Source of the DNA: Rickettsiales bacterium | GTDB lineage: Bacteria > Pseudomonadota > Alphaproteobacteria > Rickettsiales > UBA1997 | Direction of reading: 5' to 3' | Assembly (NCBI GenBank): GCA_947496905.1 | Contig: CANMEW010000080.1 | Span: 1 to 5,784, forward strand | Length of the DNA stretch: 5,784 bases | Part shown: piece by piece, positions 1 through 5,033 of the stretch | Numbering within the stretch: the first letter of the stretch is position 1 | How the letters are laid out: the number at the start of each line of letters is the position of its first letter | The notes under the pieces: model-generated | Database searches by the model: none | Seen by the model: the letters and a program-made list of their open reading frames with translations, nothing else | What the model was told of the DNA's origin: nothing | Position numbers and translations under genes: made by a program

Positions 1-116
1 GCGGTCCCATTCACCGCTACGAGTTCAATATTTGAAAATTTAGGATTTTCAAAAATCGCGCGAGTAACGCAGCGACCAATTCTTCCAAGTCCATTAATTG
101 CGATGCGAGTGGTCAT
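1..116 (-). CDS. gap: Glyceraldehyde-3-phosphate dehydrogenase, N-terminal fragment (cut by window edge)
   Basis: Only the first 38 residues are in the window, beginning MTTRIAINGLGRIGRCVTRA. The segment INGLGRIGR at residues 7-15 is the NAD-binding GxGxxG turn of the GAPDH Rossmann fold, and VAVNGT near the cut matches the second strand of that fold. The family converts glyceraldehyde 3-phosphate, NAD and phosphate to 1,3-bisphosphoglycerate in cytoplasmic glycolysis, or runs the reverse in gluconeogenesis. The catalytic cysteine lies outside the window, so NAD versus NADP preference and integrity cannot be judged. The start is set by the ATG at 116-114, two bases after the TAA of the upstream IalB-family gene. 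The region before the ATG shows no clear Shine-Dalgarno sequence, so translation is probably coupled to the upstream gene. Confidence 0.92.
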   Translation of the reverse strand, partial: MTTRIAINGLGRIGRCVTRAIFENPKFSNIELVAVNGT

Positions 117-118
117 GT

Positions 119-631
119 TTAGTGTGAGTTGCGGCTGTTGAAATAGCTCAAAGCGTTGCGGAAATCTTTGAGATTAATTTTGACGGTTAAGTCTTGCTCA
201 GAAGAGCGAGGGTTGAAGCGGAGAAACAAGGCGTCGCCATTTTTCATTTGGCGGTAGAGTAAATTTTTTTGTTCGTCAGAAAGAGGAATGAGGCCGAAAT
301 CTTTGGGGCCAATATTTTGGGAAAGGATGAGGTCGTTTTTGTCGACGCGAATTTTTACAAAACTTCCGATTTTTACTTGCGGAATCACAACAAAAAGTTG
401 GCTAAGAAATTTTGCCGTAGGTTCAATTGTGATGACGGCGGTGTTCTCGTAAAATTTAGAAGCGATTTTGCAGTGGGCGATGTCCATCATTGCGTCGGCT
501 TCACAAAAAACTTTCCAGTCGCCGAAAGTTTTTTCCTCATTTTGAATTCCAATAATTTCGGCTTGCGCTGAGTGGAAATTCGCTAGCGCAAGAAAAATTG
601 TTAAAAAAAATATCCTCAAATTTTTCCCCAT
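119..631 (-). CDS. Invasion-associated locus B (IalB) family secreted protein
   Basis: A 170-residue protein with a classical signal peptide: basic MGKNLR, a hydrophobic stretch at residues 7-17, and an AQA site giving likely cleavage after residue 24. The mature part opens with FGDWKVFC (residues 36-43), the hallmark GDW..xC start of IalB-like domains, and has a second cysteine at 54, so a disulphide in the periplasm is plausible. IalB was named in Bartonella for a role in erythrocyte invasion. The family is widespread in alphaproteobacteria, including free-living ones, so virulence should not be assumed. The gene ends two bases before gap and the two are probably one operon. Its ATG at 631-629 is six bases from the divergent start at 638, and no good Shine-Dalgarno sequence is visible. 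The molecular function of the family is unknown. Confidence 0.8.
   Translation of the reverse strand: MGKNLRIFFLTIFLALANFHSAQAEIIGIQNEEKTFGDWKVFCEADAMMDIAHCKIASKFYENTAVITIEPTAKFLSQLFVVIPQVKIGSFVKIRVDKNDLILSQNIGPKDFGLIPLSDEQKNLLYRQMKNGDALFLRFNPRSSEQDLTVKINLKDFRNALSYFNSRNSH
562..592. repeat. 8-bp inverted repeat inside the IalB signal-peptide region
   Basis: CTTGCGCT (562-569) and AGCGCAAG (585-592) are perfect inverted copies separated by 15 bases. They lie within the first 70 bases of the IalB-family coding region and upstream of the divergent membrane-protein gene. The site is therefore where an operator for that gene, or a hairpin in the IalB mRNA, could sit. A chance repeat in signal-peptide codons is also possible. 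Confidence 0.3.
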
Positions 632-637
632 TTTTTC

Positions 638-946
638 ATGATTATTTTTTTCATTTACGGATTGCTGATTTTTTTGTGTCTCGCTGGATTGCTCGGATTA
701 TTTTTATTCCGAGAATATGTGCAAAAAATTTCCTGCCTGTCTGTTTCCTACGGCAGCTTCTTGCTTTTGATCACCATTTTGTCCTTGAGGAGCGCTAGAA
801 TAAATGAGGTGTTGGTAATTATGGTGAGCATCTTAGCCATTTTTTCCGTTAATTTATTAATCGGAATTGGTTTGGCAAAAAACATCGCAGAAATCCAAGG
901 CGCGAAAGATGTAAAGGAACCTCTGAAAAACCATCTTTTCCGGTAA
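638..946 (+). CDS. Small three-helix membrane protein, NuoK/MnhC-like (antiporter or complex I subunit family)
   Basis: A 102-residue hydrophobic protein with three predicted membrane helices at about residues 3-24, 31-50 and 57-80. The pattern GLLGLFLFRE after helix 1, and a last helix that follows a short polar loop and begins INEVLVIMVSILAI, resemble NuoK (complex I) and MnhC/MrpC (cation/proton antiporter) subunits, which have this length and topology. The assignment rests on topology and loose pattern, not on a diagnostic motif. The conserved membrane glutamate expected in helix 2 of true NuoK is not evident (LSVSYGSFLLL), arguing against a standard complex I subunit. No partner subunit genes are in the window, so it is an orphan here. 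The ATG is the first start after an in-frame stop at 602-604, and no Shine-Dalgarno sequence precedes it. Residues 93-102 and the TAA are encoded by palindromic element A. Confidence 0.55.
   Translation: MIIFFIYGLLIFLCLAGLLGLFLFREYVQKISCLSVSYGSFLLLITILSLRSARINEVLVIMVSILAIFSVNLLIGIGLAKNIAEIQGAKDVKEPLKNHLFR
697..724 (-). promoter_or_regulatory. Candidate promoter for the IalB-family gene and gap
   Basis: On the minus strand TTGCAC (724-719) and AATAAT (702-697) are separated by 16 bases, resembling sigma-70 type -35 and -10 boxes. Transcription would start about 60 bases before the IalB-family ATG. The site lies inside the divergent membrane-protein gene, as it must if the start codons are only six bases apart. 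AT-rich DNA gives chance matches easily. Confidence 0.3.
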
Positions 947-1058
947 TTTTGTCGTCAGATAAATTTGCTCGCGAGCACGTACATCAAGGTACGCTTTCCT
1001 GCTCGCAAATTTTCTTCCTAAAAATTTCTCGAAAAATCTAGGTTTTTCAGAGGCTCCT
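915..1058. repeat. Palindromic element A (144 bp imperfect inverted repeat)
   Basis: The outer arms, 915-932 and 1041-1058, are inverted copies with one mismatch in 18. The inner arms are a degraded continuation, with AAATTTGC in the left arm (961-968) facing GCAAATTT in the right (1005-1012). The centre is ACGTAC (977-982), ATCAAG, GTACGCTT (989-996). The element occupies the convergent junction between the membrane-protein gene and the 59-residue gene, and it supplies the last ten codons and the stop of the former. No T-run follows either side, so it is not a classical intrinsic terminator, although a transcript would fold into a long hairpin. It shares its centre with elements B and C. Confidence 0.8.
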
Positions 1059-1073
1059 AAAGTGAATGGGAGG

Positions 1074-1253
1074 CTAAACGTTGTCGAGTTTGAGGTGCAC
1101 AGAGGCGTTACCTTTTTTTAACTCGGCCATGAGTTTTTGTCTGAGCTCAGAAGTGTAATTTTCGATTTGGTCCAAGAGTTCCAAAATTTGTAAAGCCTCT
1201 TGAGACAAGTGATTGAGGTCGATTTGTTCTTTCAGTGCTACTTTAGTGTTCAT
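1074..1253 (-). CDS. Small hypothetical protein, 59 residues
   Basis: An open frame from the ATG at 1253-1251 to a TAG at 1074-1076. The product starts MNTKVALKEQIDLNHLSQEA and ends SVHLKLDNV. It is soluble and charged, with leucine/isoleucine spacing at residues 13-45 (LSQEALQILELLDQIENY) that predicts an amphipathic helix or short coiled coil. There are no cysteines, signal peptide or membrane segment. An in-frame TAA two codons upstream fixes the ATG as the first possible start; no clear Shine-Dalgarno sequence precedes it. It lies between palindromic elements A (16 bases after its stop) and B (36 bases before its start) and follows yejF on the same strand. I do not recognise the family. 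The balanced composition and acceptable codon use favour a real gene, but chance cannot be excluded. Confidence 0.5.
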   Translation of the reverse strand: MNTKVALKEQIDLNHLSQEALQILELLDQIENYTSELRQKLMAELKKGNASVHLKLDNV

Positions 1254-1288
1254 GGCTTAGTTTGTAGTTGGAAGGAGGATGATCCAGT

Positions 1289-1448
1289 TTTTAAGAACCT
1301 GTTCAAAATCTCTAACTGCGGATGGTCTTCTAGCGCTGTTTTTCTGTGTTCCGATACTCAAGTACGAAAGAAGTACGTCCCGCTTCGGTACTCGAAAGAA
1401 CAGCGCTAGAAGACCATCCGCAGTTAGATTCTGAACAGGTTCTTAAAA
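1289..1448. repeat. Palindromic element B (160 bp inverted repeat inside the yejF 3' end)
   Basis: The arms 1289-1340 and 1399-1448 are inverted copies differing by one substitution and one 2-base indel. This is the best preserved of the three palindromes. The arms contain CTAACTGCGGATGGTCTTCT and its complement. The interior holds a weaker inverted repeat around a centre that reads on the minus strand ACGTAC (1378-1373), seven bases, GTACTT (1365-1360), matching the centres of elements A and C. It looks richer in GC than its surroundings. The minus-strand reading frame of yejF runs into it and stops at TAG 1332-1330. No transposase or clear target duplication is visible. Confidence 0.88.
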
Positions 1449-2898
1449 GCAGAGTTTTGTCGGCGATTTGTGCGACGACATTCAGATCGTGGGAAATTAA
1501 AATGTAAGAAATTTTCTGCTGATTCTGAATTTCGAAAAGCAGTTTTAGAATCTCATTTTGAGTGAGTAAATCTAGCGCAGAAGTTGGTTCGTCGAGAATT
1601 AAAATTTTTGGCTTCAGAATCAGTGCCCGAGCAATCGCGACGCGTTGGCGTTGCCCACCAGAGAGCTGGTGTGGGTAGCGATTTTTAACACTCAAATCGA
1701 GCTTAAGTTTTTGCAAAATCTCATCAACTAAATTTTGTTTTTTGATGCGATGAATTGTTAGTCCTTCTTCAATAATATTCCCCACCAACATGCGCGGATT
1801 AAGACTCGAGAATGGGTCTTGAAAAATAATCTGTACATCGCGACGCAGTTCAAAATTATTTTTTTGCCAAGTTTTTTGATCAAAAAACTTTACCTCGCCA
1901 CTTGATGAAGCCAGATTGCACAAGGCTAGAGCGAGAGTCGACTTTCCTGATCCACTTTCCCCAATCACTCCTAAATTTTCACCAAGTCGTAGAGAAAAAT
2001 TAACATTTTTATTGGCGTAAAAATTTTCTTTTTTGAAGAAAGATTTTGTCACTTTGTGAGTAACGCAGAGATTTTTTACGTCTAAAATTTTTTCTCCCAT
2101 CTCGCGCACAACCCTTTTGTTTAAAAGGCCTGAGGACGAAATTAAAAGTTTAGTGTAGATGTCTTTTGGCGATGAAAAAACTTCATCAGCAGTGCCTTGT
2201 TCAACAATTTTTCCGGCATTCACAACAATCACTTCGTCAGCAATTTTTTTTACTACAGACAGATTGTGGGTGATGAATAAAATTGCTAAACCGAGCTCAT
2301 TTTTTAGACGCAGAAGCAGATTTAGAATTTCATTTTGAGTCGTGAAATCTAGCGCCGTTGTTGGCTCGTCAGCGATGAGAATTTTTGGATTATTGGCTAA
2401 TGCAATTGCAATCATCAGGCGCTGTTTCTGCCCGCCAGAAAGTTGGTGAGGATAGTCGTTGAGTCGAGAGGTGAAGGATGTCAGATCAACCATCGCGAGC
2501 AAATTTTTGACGCGATTGTTAAGATTTTTTTTAGAGATTTTTGCTTGATGAATCGTGATTGCCTCAGCGATCTGGTCGCCAATTTTGTGCAATGGATTTA
2601 GTGACGCGTTCGGATCTTGAAACACTATTCCGATTTCCTTTCCGCGGATTTTGCAAAAATTTTCTTCAGGCAAATTTAGCAGATTTTTTTCTTCAAAAAA
2701 AACTCCTCCAGAAACATTTGCTTTGTTAGTTAGCCCAAGAATGGCGAGAGTAGTAACGGATTTTCCGGAACCGCTTTGTCCAACTAATGCAGTAATTTTT
2801 TTTGGAAAAACTTCGAACGAAATGTCGTCAACGACTTGGTATTTTTGGAAGGAGATGGAGAGATTTTGAACTGAGAGGATGGGGTTTTTTGAGGGCAT
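1330..2898 (-). CDS. yejF: Fused double-ATPase peptide ABC transporter protein, YejF-like, with a repeat-encoded C-terminus
   Basis: A 522-residue protein with two complete ABC ATPase domains. Domain 1 has Walker A GQSGSGKS (40-47), Q-loop Q94, signature LSGGQ (153-157), Walker B ILIADEP (173-179) with catalytic E178, and H-loop H211. Domain 2 has GESGSGKS (313-320), Q360, LSGGQ (412-416), ILILDEP (432-438) with E437, and H470. The order, length (E. coli YejF is about 530) and phrases such as YPHQLSGG, NIIEEGL and LILKPKILILDEP fit YejF, the cytoplasmic ATPase that drives YejABE import of oligopeptides and microcin C. Other fused dipeptide-type ATPases remain possible, and the permease and binding-protein genes are not in the window. 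Domain 1 ends normally (GKIVEQG...PKDIYTKLL), but domain 2 stops matching at ADKTLLL (480-485). Residues from about 485 to 522 come from palindromic element B, replacing the usual last 30 or so residues. All nucleotide-binding motifs lie before the break, so activity may be retained. The ATG lacks a visible Shine-Dalgarno sequence. Confidence 0.88.
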   Translation of the reverse strand: MPSKNPILSVQNLSISFQKYQVVDDISFEVFPKKITALVGQSGSGKSVTTLAILGLTNKANVSGGVFFEEKNLLNLPEENFCKIRGKEIGIVFQDPNASLNPLHKIGDQIAEAITIHQAKISKKNLNNRVKNLLAMVDLTSFTSRLNDYPHQLSGGQKQRLMIAIALANNPKILIADEPTTALDFTTQNEILNLLLRLKNELGLAILFITHNLSVVKKIADEVIVVNAGKIVEQGTADEVFSSPKDIYTKLLISSSGLLNKRVVREMGEKILDVKNLCVTHKVTKSFFKKENFYANKNVNFSLRLGENLGVIGESGSGKSTLALALCNLASSSGEVKFFDQKTWQKNNFELRRDVQIIFQDPFSSLNPRMLVGNIIEEGLTIHRIKKQNLVDEILQKLKLDLSVKNRYPHQLSGGQRQRVAIARALILKPKILILDEPTSALDLLTQNEILKLLFEIQNQQKISYILISHDLNVVAQIADKTLLLRTCSESNCGWSSSAVLSSTEAGRTSFVLEYRNTEKQR

Positions 2899-2917
2899 TT
2901 TTTTTGGTGTTTTTTTG

Positions 2918-2942
2918 AATTTTCTACGGCGCGTAGAAAATT
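2918..2942. repeat. 25-base perfect palindrome in the yejF 5' leader
   Basis: AATTTTCTACG (2918-2928) and CGTAGAAAATT (2932-2942) are perfect 11-base inverted copies around GCG. The palindrome ends 19 bases before the yejF ATG, between the candidate promoter and the start codon. No T-run follows on either strand, so it does not look like a terminator. An operator or a 5' leader hairpin is the likelier reading. Confidence 0.55.
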
Positions 2943-2964
2943 ACAAAAAATTGGAGCCAGTAGA

Positions 2965-2994
2965 ATCAATGGTTTAGAGGATTTTGCCTGTCAA
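2965..2994 (-). promoter_or_regulatory. Possible yejF promoter
   Basis: On the minus strand a consensus -35 box TTGACA (2994-2989) is followed after 18 bases by ATTGAT (2970-2965), a poor -10 match. The position is sensible: downstream of the fbaB terminator and about 70 bases before the yejF ATG, with the 25-base palindrome in the leader. The weak -10 box limits confidence. Confidence 0.3.
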
Positions 2995-3005
2995 ATTCGC
3001 GGGTT

Positions 3006-3194
3006 TTTTTAACCCAGATCCATCATTGGAAATCTGCGTAGTTTAGCTCTGACTAAAAACTACACGGTTGAAATAAAACTTTTTAGTGCGCACGTATCTC
3101 GATACGCTTACGTCTAAAAAATTTCATTTCGCCCTCTATTTTCTAGCCAGAACTAAACTCTCCTAAATTTCCAATGACGGATCTGGGTTAAAAA
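3006..3194. repeat. Palindromic element C (189 bp imperfect inverted repeat)
   Basis: The outer arms 3006-3033 and 3167-3194 are inverted copies with one mismatch in 28. The inner arms, 3040-3086 against roughly 3116-3161, still agree at about 37 of 47 positions by hand alignment. The centre is ACGTAT (3092-3097), CTCG, ATACGCTT (3102-3109), almost the same as in element A. It lies between the fbaB terminator and the possible yejF promoter and overlaps no gene. No T-run or transposase accompanies it. Confidence 0.82.
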
Positions 3195-3201
3195 GAGCTC
3201 C

Positions 3202-3242
3202 AAAAAAAACTCGGCTTCAAAACTTGAAGCCGAGTTTTTTTT
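3202..3242 (-). terminator. Intrinsic terminator of fbaB, usable in both directions
   Basis: A perfect 19-base inverted repeat with a three-base loop: A8 then CTCGGCTTCAA (3202-3220), AAC, and TTGAAGCCGAG then T8 (3224-3242). In the minus-strand RNA this gives a GC-containing 11-bp stem followed by eight U, 21 bases after the fbaB stop codon. The symmetric A and T runs would also terminate plus-strand transcription. It separates fbaB from yejF. Confidence 0.92.
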
Positions 3243-3263
3243 CGAGGTTTGAATCGTAGGTTC

Positions 3264-4193
3264 TTAGAACTTTCCTTGGTAGATTTTGATGATGTTTTGC
3301 AGCATTTTTAAAGCCTCTTCTCTTGGGCGTTGGAATGTATTGCGTCCAATGATGGAGCCATGCGCACCACCTTTGTAAATTTCACGAATTTCGCTGTAAA
3401 TTTCACTTTCTCCTTTAGCACTTCCTCCCGAGAAGACCACGATTCTTTTATTGTCGAAGGTCGCTTTCATCACGTGCTTGATGCGATTTTCCAAAGTTGT
3501 GACCGAGATTTGCTCTTTTTCGTAAACCTTAATTGCCTCAAGATTTTCTAATGCTTGAGTTGGGGGCTTAACCTTGATGATGTGAGCGCCGAGTAGAGCT
3601 GCGATGTGGGCAGCATAAGTGCAGATGTCCATTGCGGTTTCACCAATTTTTGAAAGATCGCCGCCGCGAGGGTAAGACCAAATTACAACAGCTAGCCCGT
3701 AGGATTTAGCCTCCTCCGCCATTTCACGAATTTCTTCAAACATGTCGAAAGCAGCGTCTGATCCTGGATAAATGGTGAAGCCAATTGCCGAACAACCTAA
3801 GCGTAAAGCATCTCTCACTGAAGCGGTTGTGGCTTGGTGTGGAGCGGTTCCGCCATTGTGAAGAGCGTTCGAAGAATTAACTTTTAAAATTGTTGGAATA
3901 GCGCCAGCAAAGGTATTGGCACCAGCTTCGATCATTCCTAGAGGTGCAGCGTAAGCATTCAAGCCAGCGTCAATTGCTAATTCGAAATGGTAATGAGGGT
4001 CGTAAGCATTGGGATTTACCGCGAAGCTGCGATCTGGTCCATGTTCAAAACCTTGATCAACTGGCAAGATTAACATTCTTCCTGTGCCGCCAAGTTTTCC
4101 ATGCATCAAAATGCGCGCCAAGTTAGATTTAGTACCGGCATTGTCACTTTCGTAGCATGACAAAATTTTCTTAACTTTTGGAGAAATTTTCAT
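3264..4193 (-). CDS. fbaB: Class I fructose-bisphosphate aldolase, archaeal/DhnA type
   Basis: A 309-residue cytoplasmic TIM-barrel enzyme of the DhnA/FbaB family that splits fructose 1,6-bisphosphate into dihydroxyacetone phosphate and glyceraldehyde 3-phosphate through a Schiff base, without metal. Visible family features are LPVDQGFEHGP (43-53) with the conserved aspartate D46, FTIYPGS (139-145) with the conserved tyrosine, and AHIIKVKPP (203-211), where one of K207 or K209 should be the Schiff-base lysine. The phosphate-binding segments are FSGGSAKGESE (254-264) and IIGRNTFQRP (281-290). All expected elements are present. The protein is somewhat shorter than E. coli FbaB (about 350). The ATG at 4193-4191 has no clear Shine-Dalgarno sequence. 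It is a single-gene unit with its own promoter region and a strong terminator, divergent from rsmG. With gap it points to glycolysis or, as often for this class, gluconeogenesis. Confidence 0.94.
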   Translation of the reverse strand: MKISPKVKKILSCYESDNAGTKSNLARILMHGKLGGTGRMLILPVDQGFEHGPDRSFAVNPNAYDPHYHFELAIDAGLNAYAAPLGMIEAGANTFAGAIPTILKVNSSNALHNGGTAPHQATTASVRDALRLGCSAIGFTIYPGSDAAFDMFEEIREMAEEAKSYGLAVVIWSYPRGGDLSKIGETAMDICTYAAHIAALLGAHIIKVKPPTQALENLEAIKVYEKEQISVTTLENRIKHVMKATFDNKRIVVFSGGSAKGESEIYSEIREIYKGGAHGSIIGRNTFQRPREEALKMLQNIIKIYQGKF

Positions 4194-4255
4194 ATTTTGG
4201 GAGTTTCGTTTGAGGGTATTCCGAGGAGTTCTGCAGGCGGTGGGATGGAAAAAAA

Positions 4256-4284
4256 TTTTTAATTTTGCGAGTTAGCAGCGTCAA
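4256..4284 (-). promoter_or_regulatory. Candidate fbaB promoter
   Basis: On the minus strand TTGACG (4284-4279) and TAAAAA (4261-4256) are separated by exactly 17 bases, five and four of six matches to sigma-70 boxes. Transcription would begin about 55 bases before the fbaB ATG, within the 192-base divergent region shared with rsmG. Confidence 0.42.
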
Positions 4285-4299
4285 GTTCTTAGTTTTTAA

Positions 4300-4326
4300 T
4301 TGCTAAGTCCTAGACCTATTTTTAAT
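4300..4326 (+). promoter_or_regulatory. Weak candidate rsmG-ald promoter
   Basis: TTTAAT (4321-4326) matches a -10 box at five of six positions, with TTGCTA (4300-4305) 15 bases upstream as a poor -35 box at short spacing. TTTTTAATT occurs three times here (4256, 4293, 4319), so a chance match in AT-rich DNA is quite possible. Confidence 0.2.
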
Positions 4327-4385
4327 TTTTAAAAAAATATTCCTTCCTCATCCACCGCTCTTCAAGTTACTCTCAAAAACCAATC

Positions 4386-5015
4386 ATGCAGTTTGAAATC
4401 AGAAAAGACGCCGCTTTAAGCGAAGTTAGAAAATTTTGCGAACTGAGTTACGATCAAATAAAAAATATCGAAGATTTTGTTTTGCTGCTTTTGCAGGAAA
4501 ATGAAAAATTTAATTTCATCGGCAAATCAACCATCGCAGACATTTGGGATCGTCACATTTTAGACAGCGCACAGCTGATGAAGCTCATTCCAAATAAAAA
4601 TTTAAAATTTGCCGATCTTGGCTCTGGCGCTGGGTTTCCAGGGTTTATTCTTTCAATACTTGGTCTGCGCGAAATTCATTTAATCGAAAAAGCTTTTCGT
4701 AAAGCTGACTTCCTTCGTCGTGCTAAATTATTTTCCACCAACAGAATTTTTGTTCATCAGGCGAAGCTAGAAGAGCTAAGCGCAATTGAGTTTGATTGCA
4801 TCGTTTCGCGAGCATTGGCGCCGCTTAATCAGCTGTTGGAATATTCTCAAAAATTCCTAAAAAAAGATGGCTATTGTTTATTTTTAAAAGGAAAAAATCT
4901 CGGCGATGAAATCGAAATTGCCAAAAACACTTTTCAATTCGACTACAAACTTCACTCAAGTCTCACCTCTCAAGAAAGCGGCATCATTCAAATTTCCAAC
5001 ATTTCCCAAATCTAA
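4386..5015 (+). CDS. rsmG: 16S rRNA (guanine-527 N7) methyltransferase RsmG (GidB)
   Basis: A 209-residue methyltransferase, about the length of E. coli RsmG (207). It uses S-adenosylmethionine to methylate N7 of G527 in the 530 loop of 16S rRNA; loss of the family gene gives low-level streptomycin resistance. Visible family features are KFNFIGKST (41-49), DRHILDS (55-61), the SAM-binding loop ADLGSGAGFPG (76-86), LIEKAFRKADFLR (99-111), IVSRALAPL (139-147) and FLKGK (166-170). The ATG follows a leader with no Shine-Dalgarno sequence and is divergent from fbaB. The stop is 18 bases before ald, so both genes are probably co-transcribed. This is not the common mnmG-rsmG-parAB setting. Confidence 0.96.
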   Translation: MQFEIRKDAALSEVRKFCELSYDQIKNIEDFVLLLLQENEKFNFIGKSTIADIWDRHILDSAQLMKLIPNKNLKFADLGSGAGFPGFILSILGLREIHLIEKAFRKADFLRRAKLFSTNRIFVHQAKLEELSAIEFDCIVSRALAPLNQLLEYSQKFLKKDGYCLFLKGKNLGDEIEIAKNTFQFDYKLHSSLTSQESGIIQISNISQI

Positions 5016-5019
5016 AAAT

Positions 5020-5024
5020 AGGAG
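5020..5024 (+). promoter_or_regulatory. Ribosome binding site of ald
   Basis: AGGAG lies nine bases before the ald ATG and just after the rsmG stop. It is the only strong Shine-Dalgarno sequence before any recognised gene in the window, and it fixes the ald start. Confidence 0.8.
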
Positions 5025-5033
5025 AACTACCAA

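Larger units (their letters stand above)
2899..3263. other. 365-base intergenic region between fbaB and yejF
   Basis: No credible gene is present. From the fbaB side it holds a hairpin terminator (3202-3242), palindromic element C (3006-3194), a possible minus-strand promoter (2965-2994) and a 25-base palindrome (2918-2942) just before the yejF start. The remaining bases are A/T-rich runs. Confidence 0.7.

Noticed and set aside
269..571. Plus-strand open frame of 100 codons
   Set aside because: Lies antisense within the IalB-family gene, which has a signal peptide and family motif; composition is not protein-like.
598..798. Plus-strand open frame of 66 codons
   Set aside because: Overlaps the membrane-protein gene in another frame and lacks its clean helix pattern.
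1200..1409. Plus-strand open frame of 69 codons
   Set aside because: Antisense to the small gene and then open only because it enters palindromic element B; used only as evidence for the two-way frame of that element.
2651..2969. Open frames on the plus strand (2651-2869) and minus strand (2784-2969)
   Set aside because: Both overlap the motif-rich first domain of yejF in other frames.
915..3194. CRISPR array or transposon ends
   Set aside because: The three palindromes are not regularly spaced direct repeats, and no transposase, cas gene or clear target duplication is present.
3258..3266. AGGTTCTTA matching the terminus of element B
   Set aside because: Only nine bases, at the fbaB stop codon, with no inverted partner of element size; likely chance.
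3330..4126. Plus-strand open frames at 3330-3551 and 3944-4126
   Set aside because: Antisense to fbaB, whose identity is certain.
4245..4262. Five-codon leader peptide MEKNF
   Set aside because: Too short, no attenuator structure follows, and it overlaps the candidate fbaB promoter.
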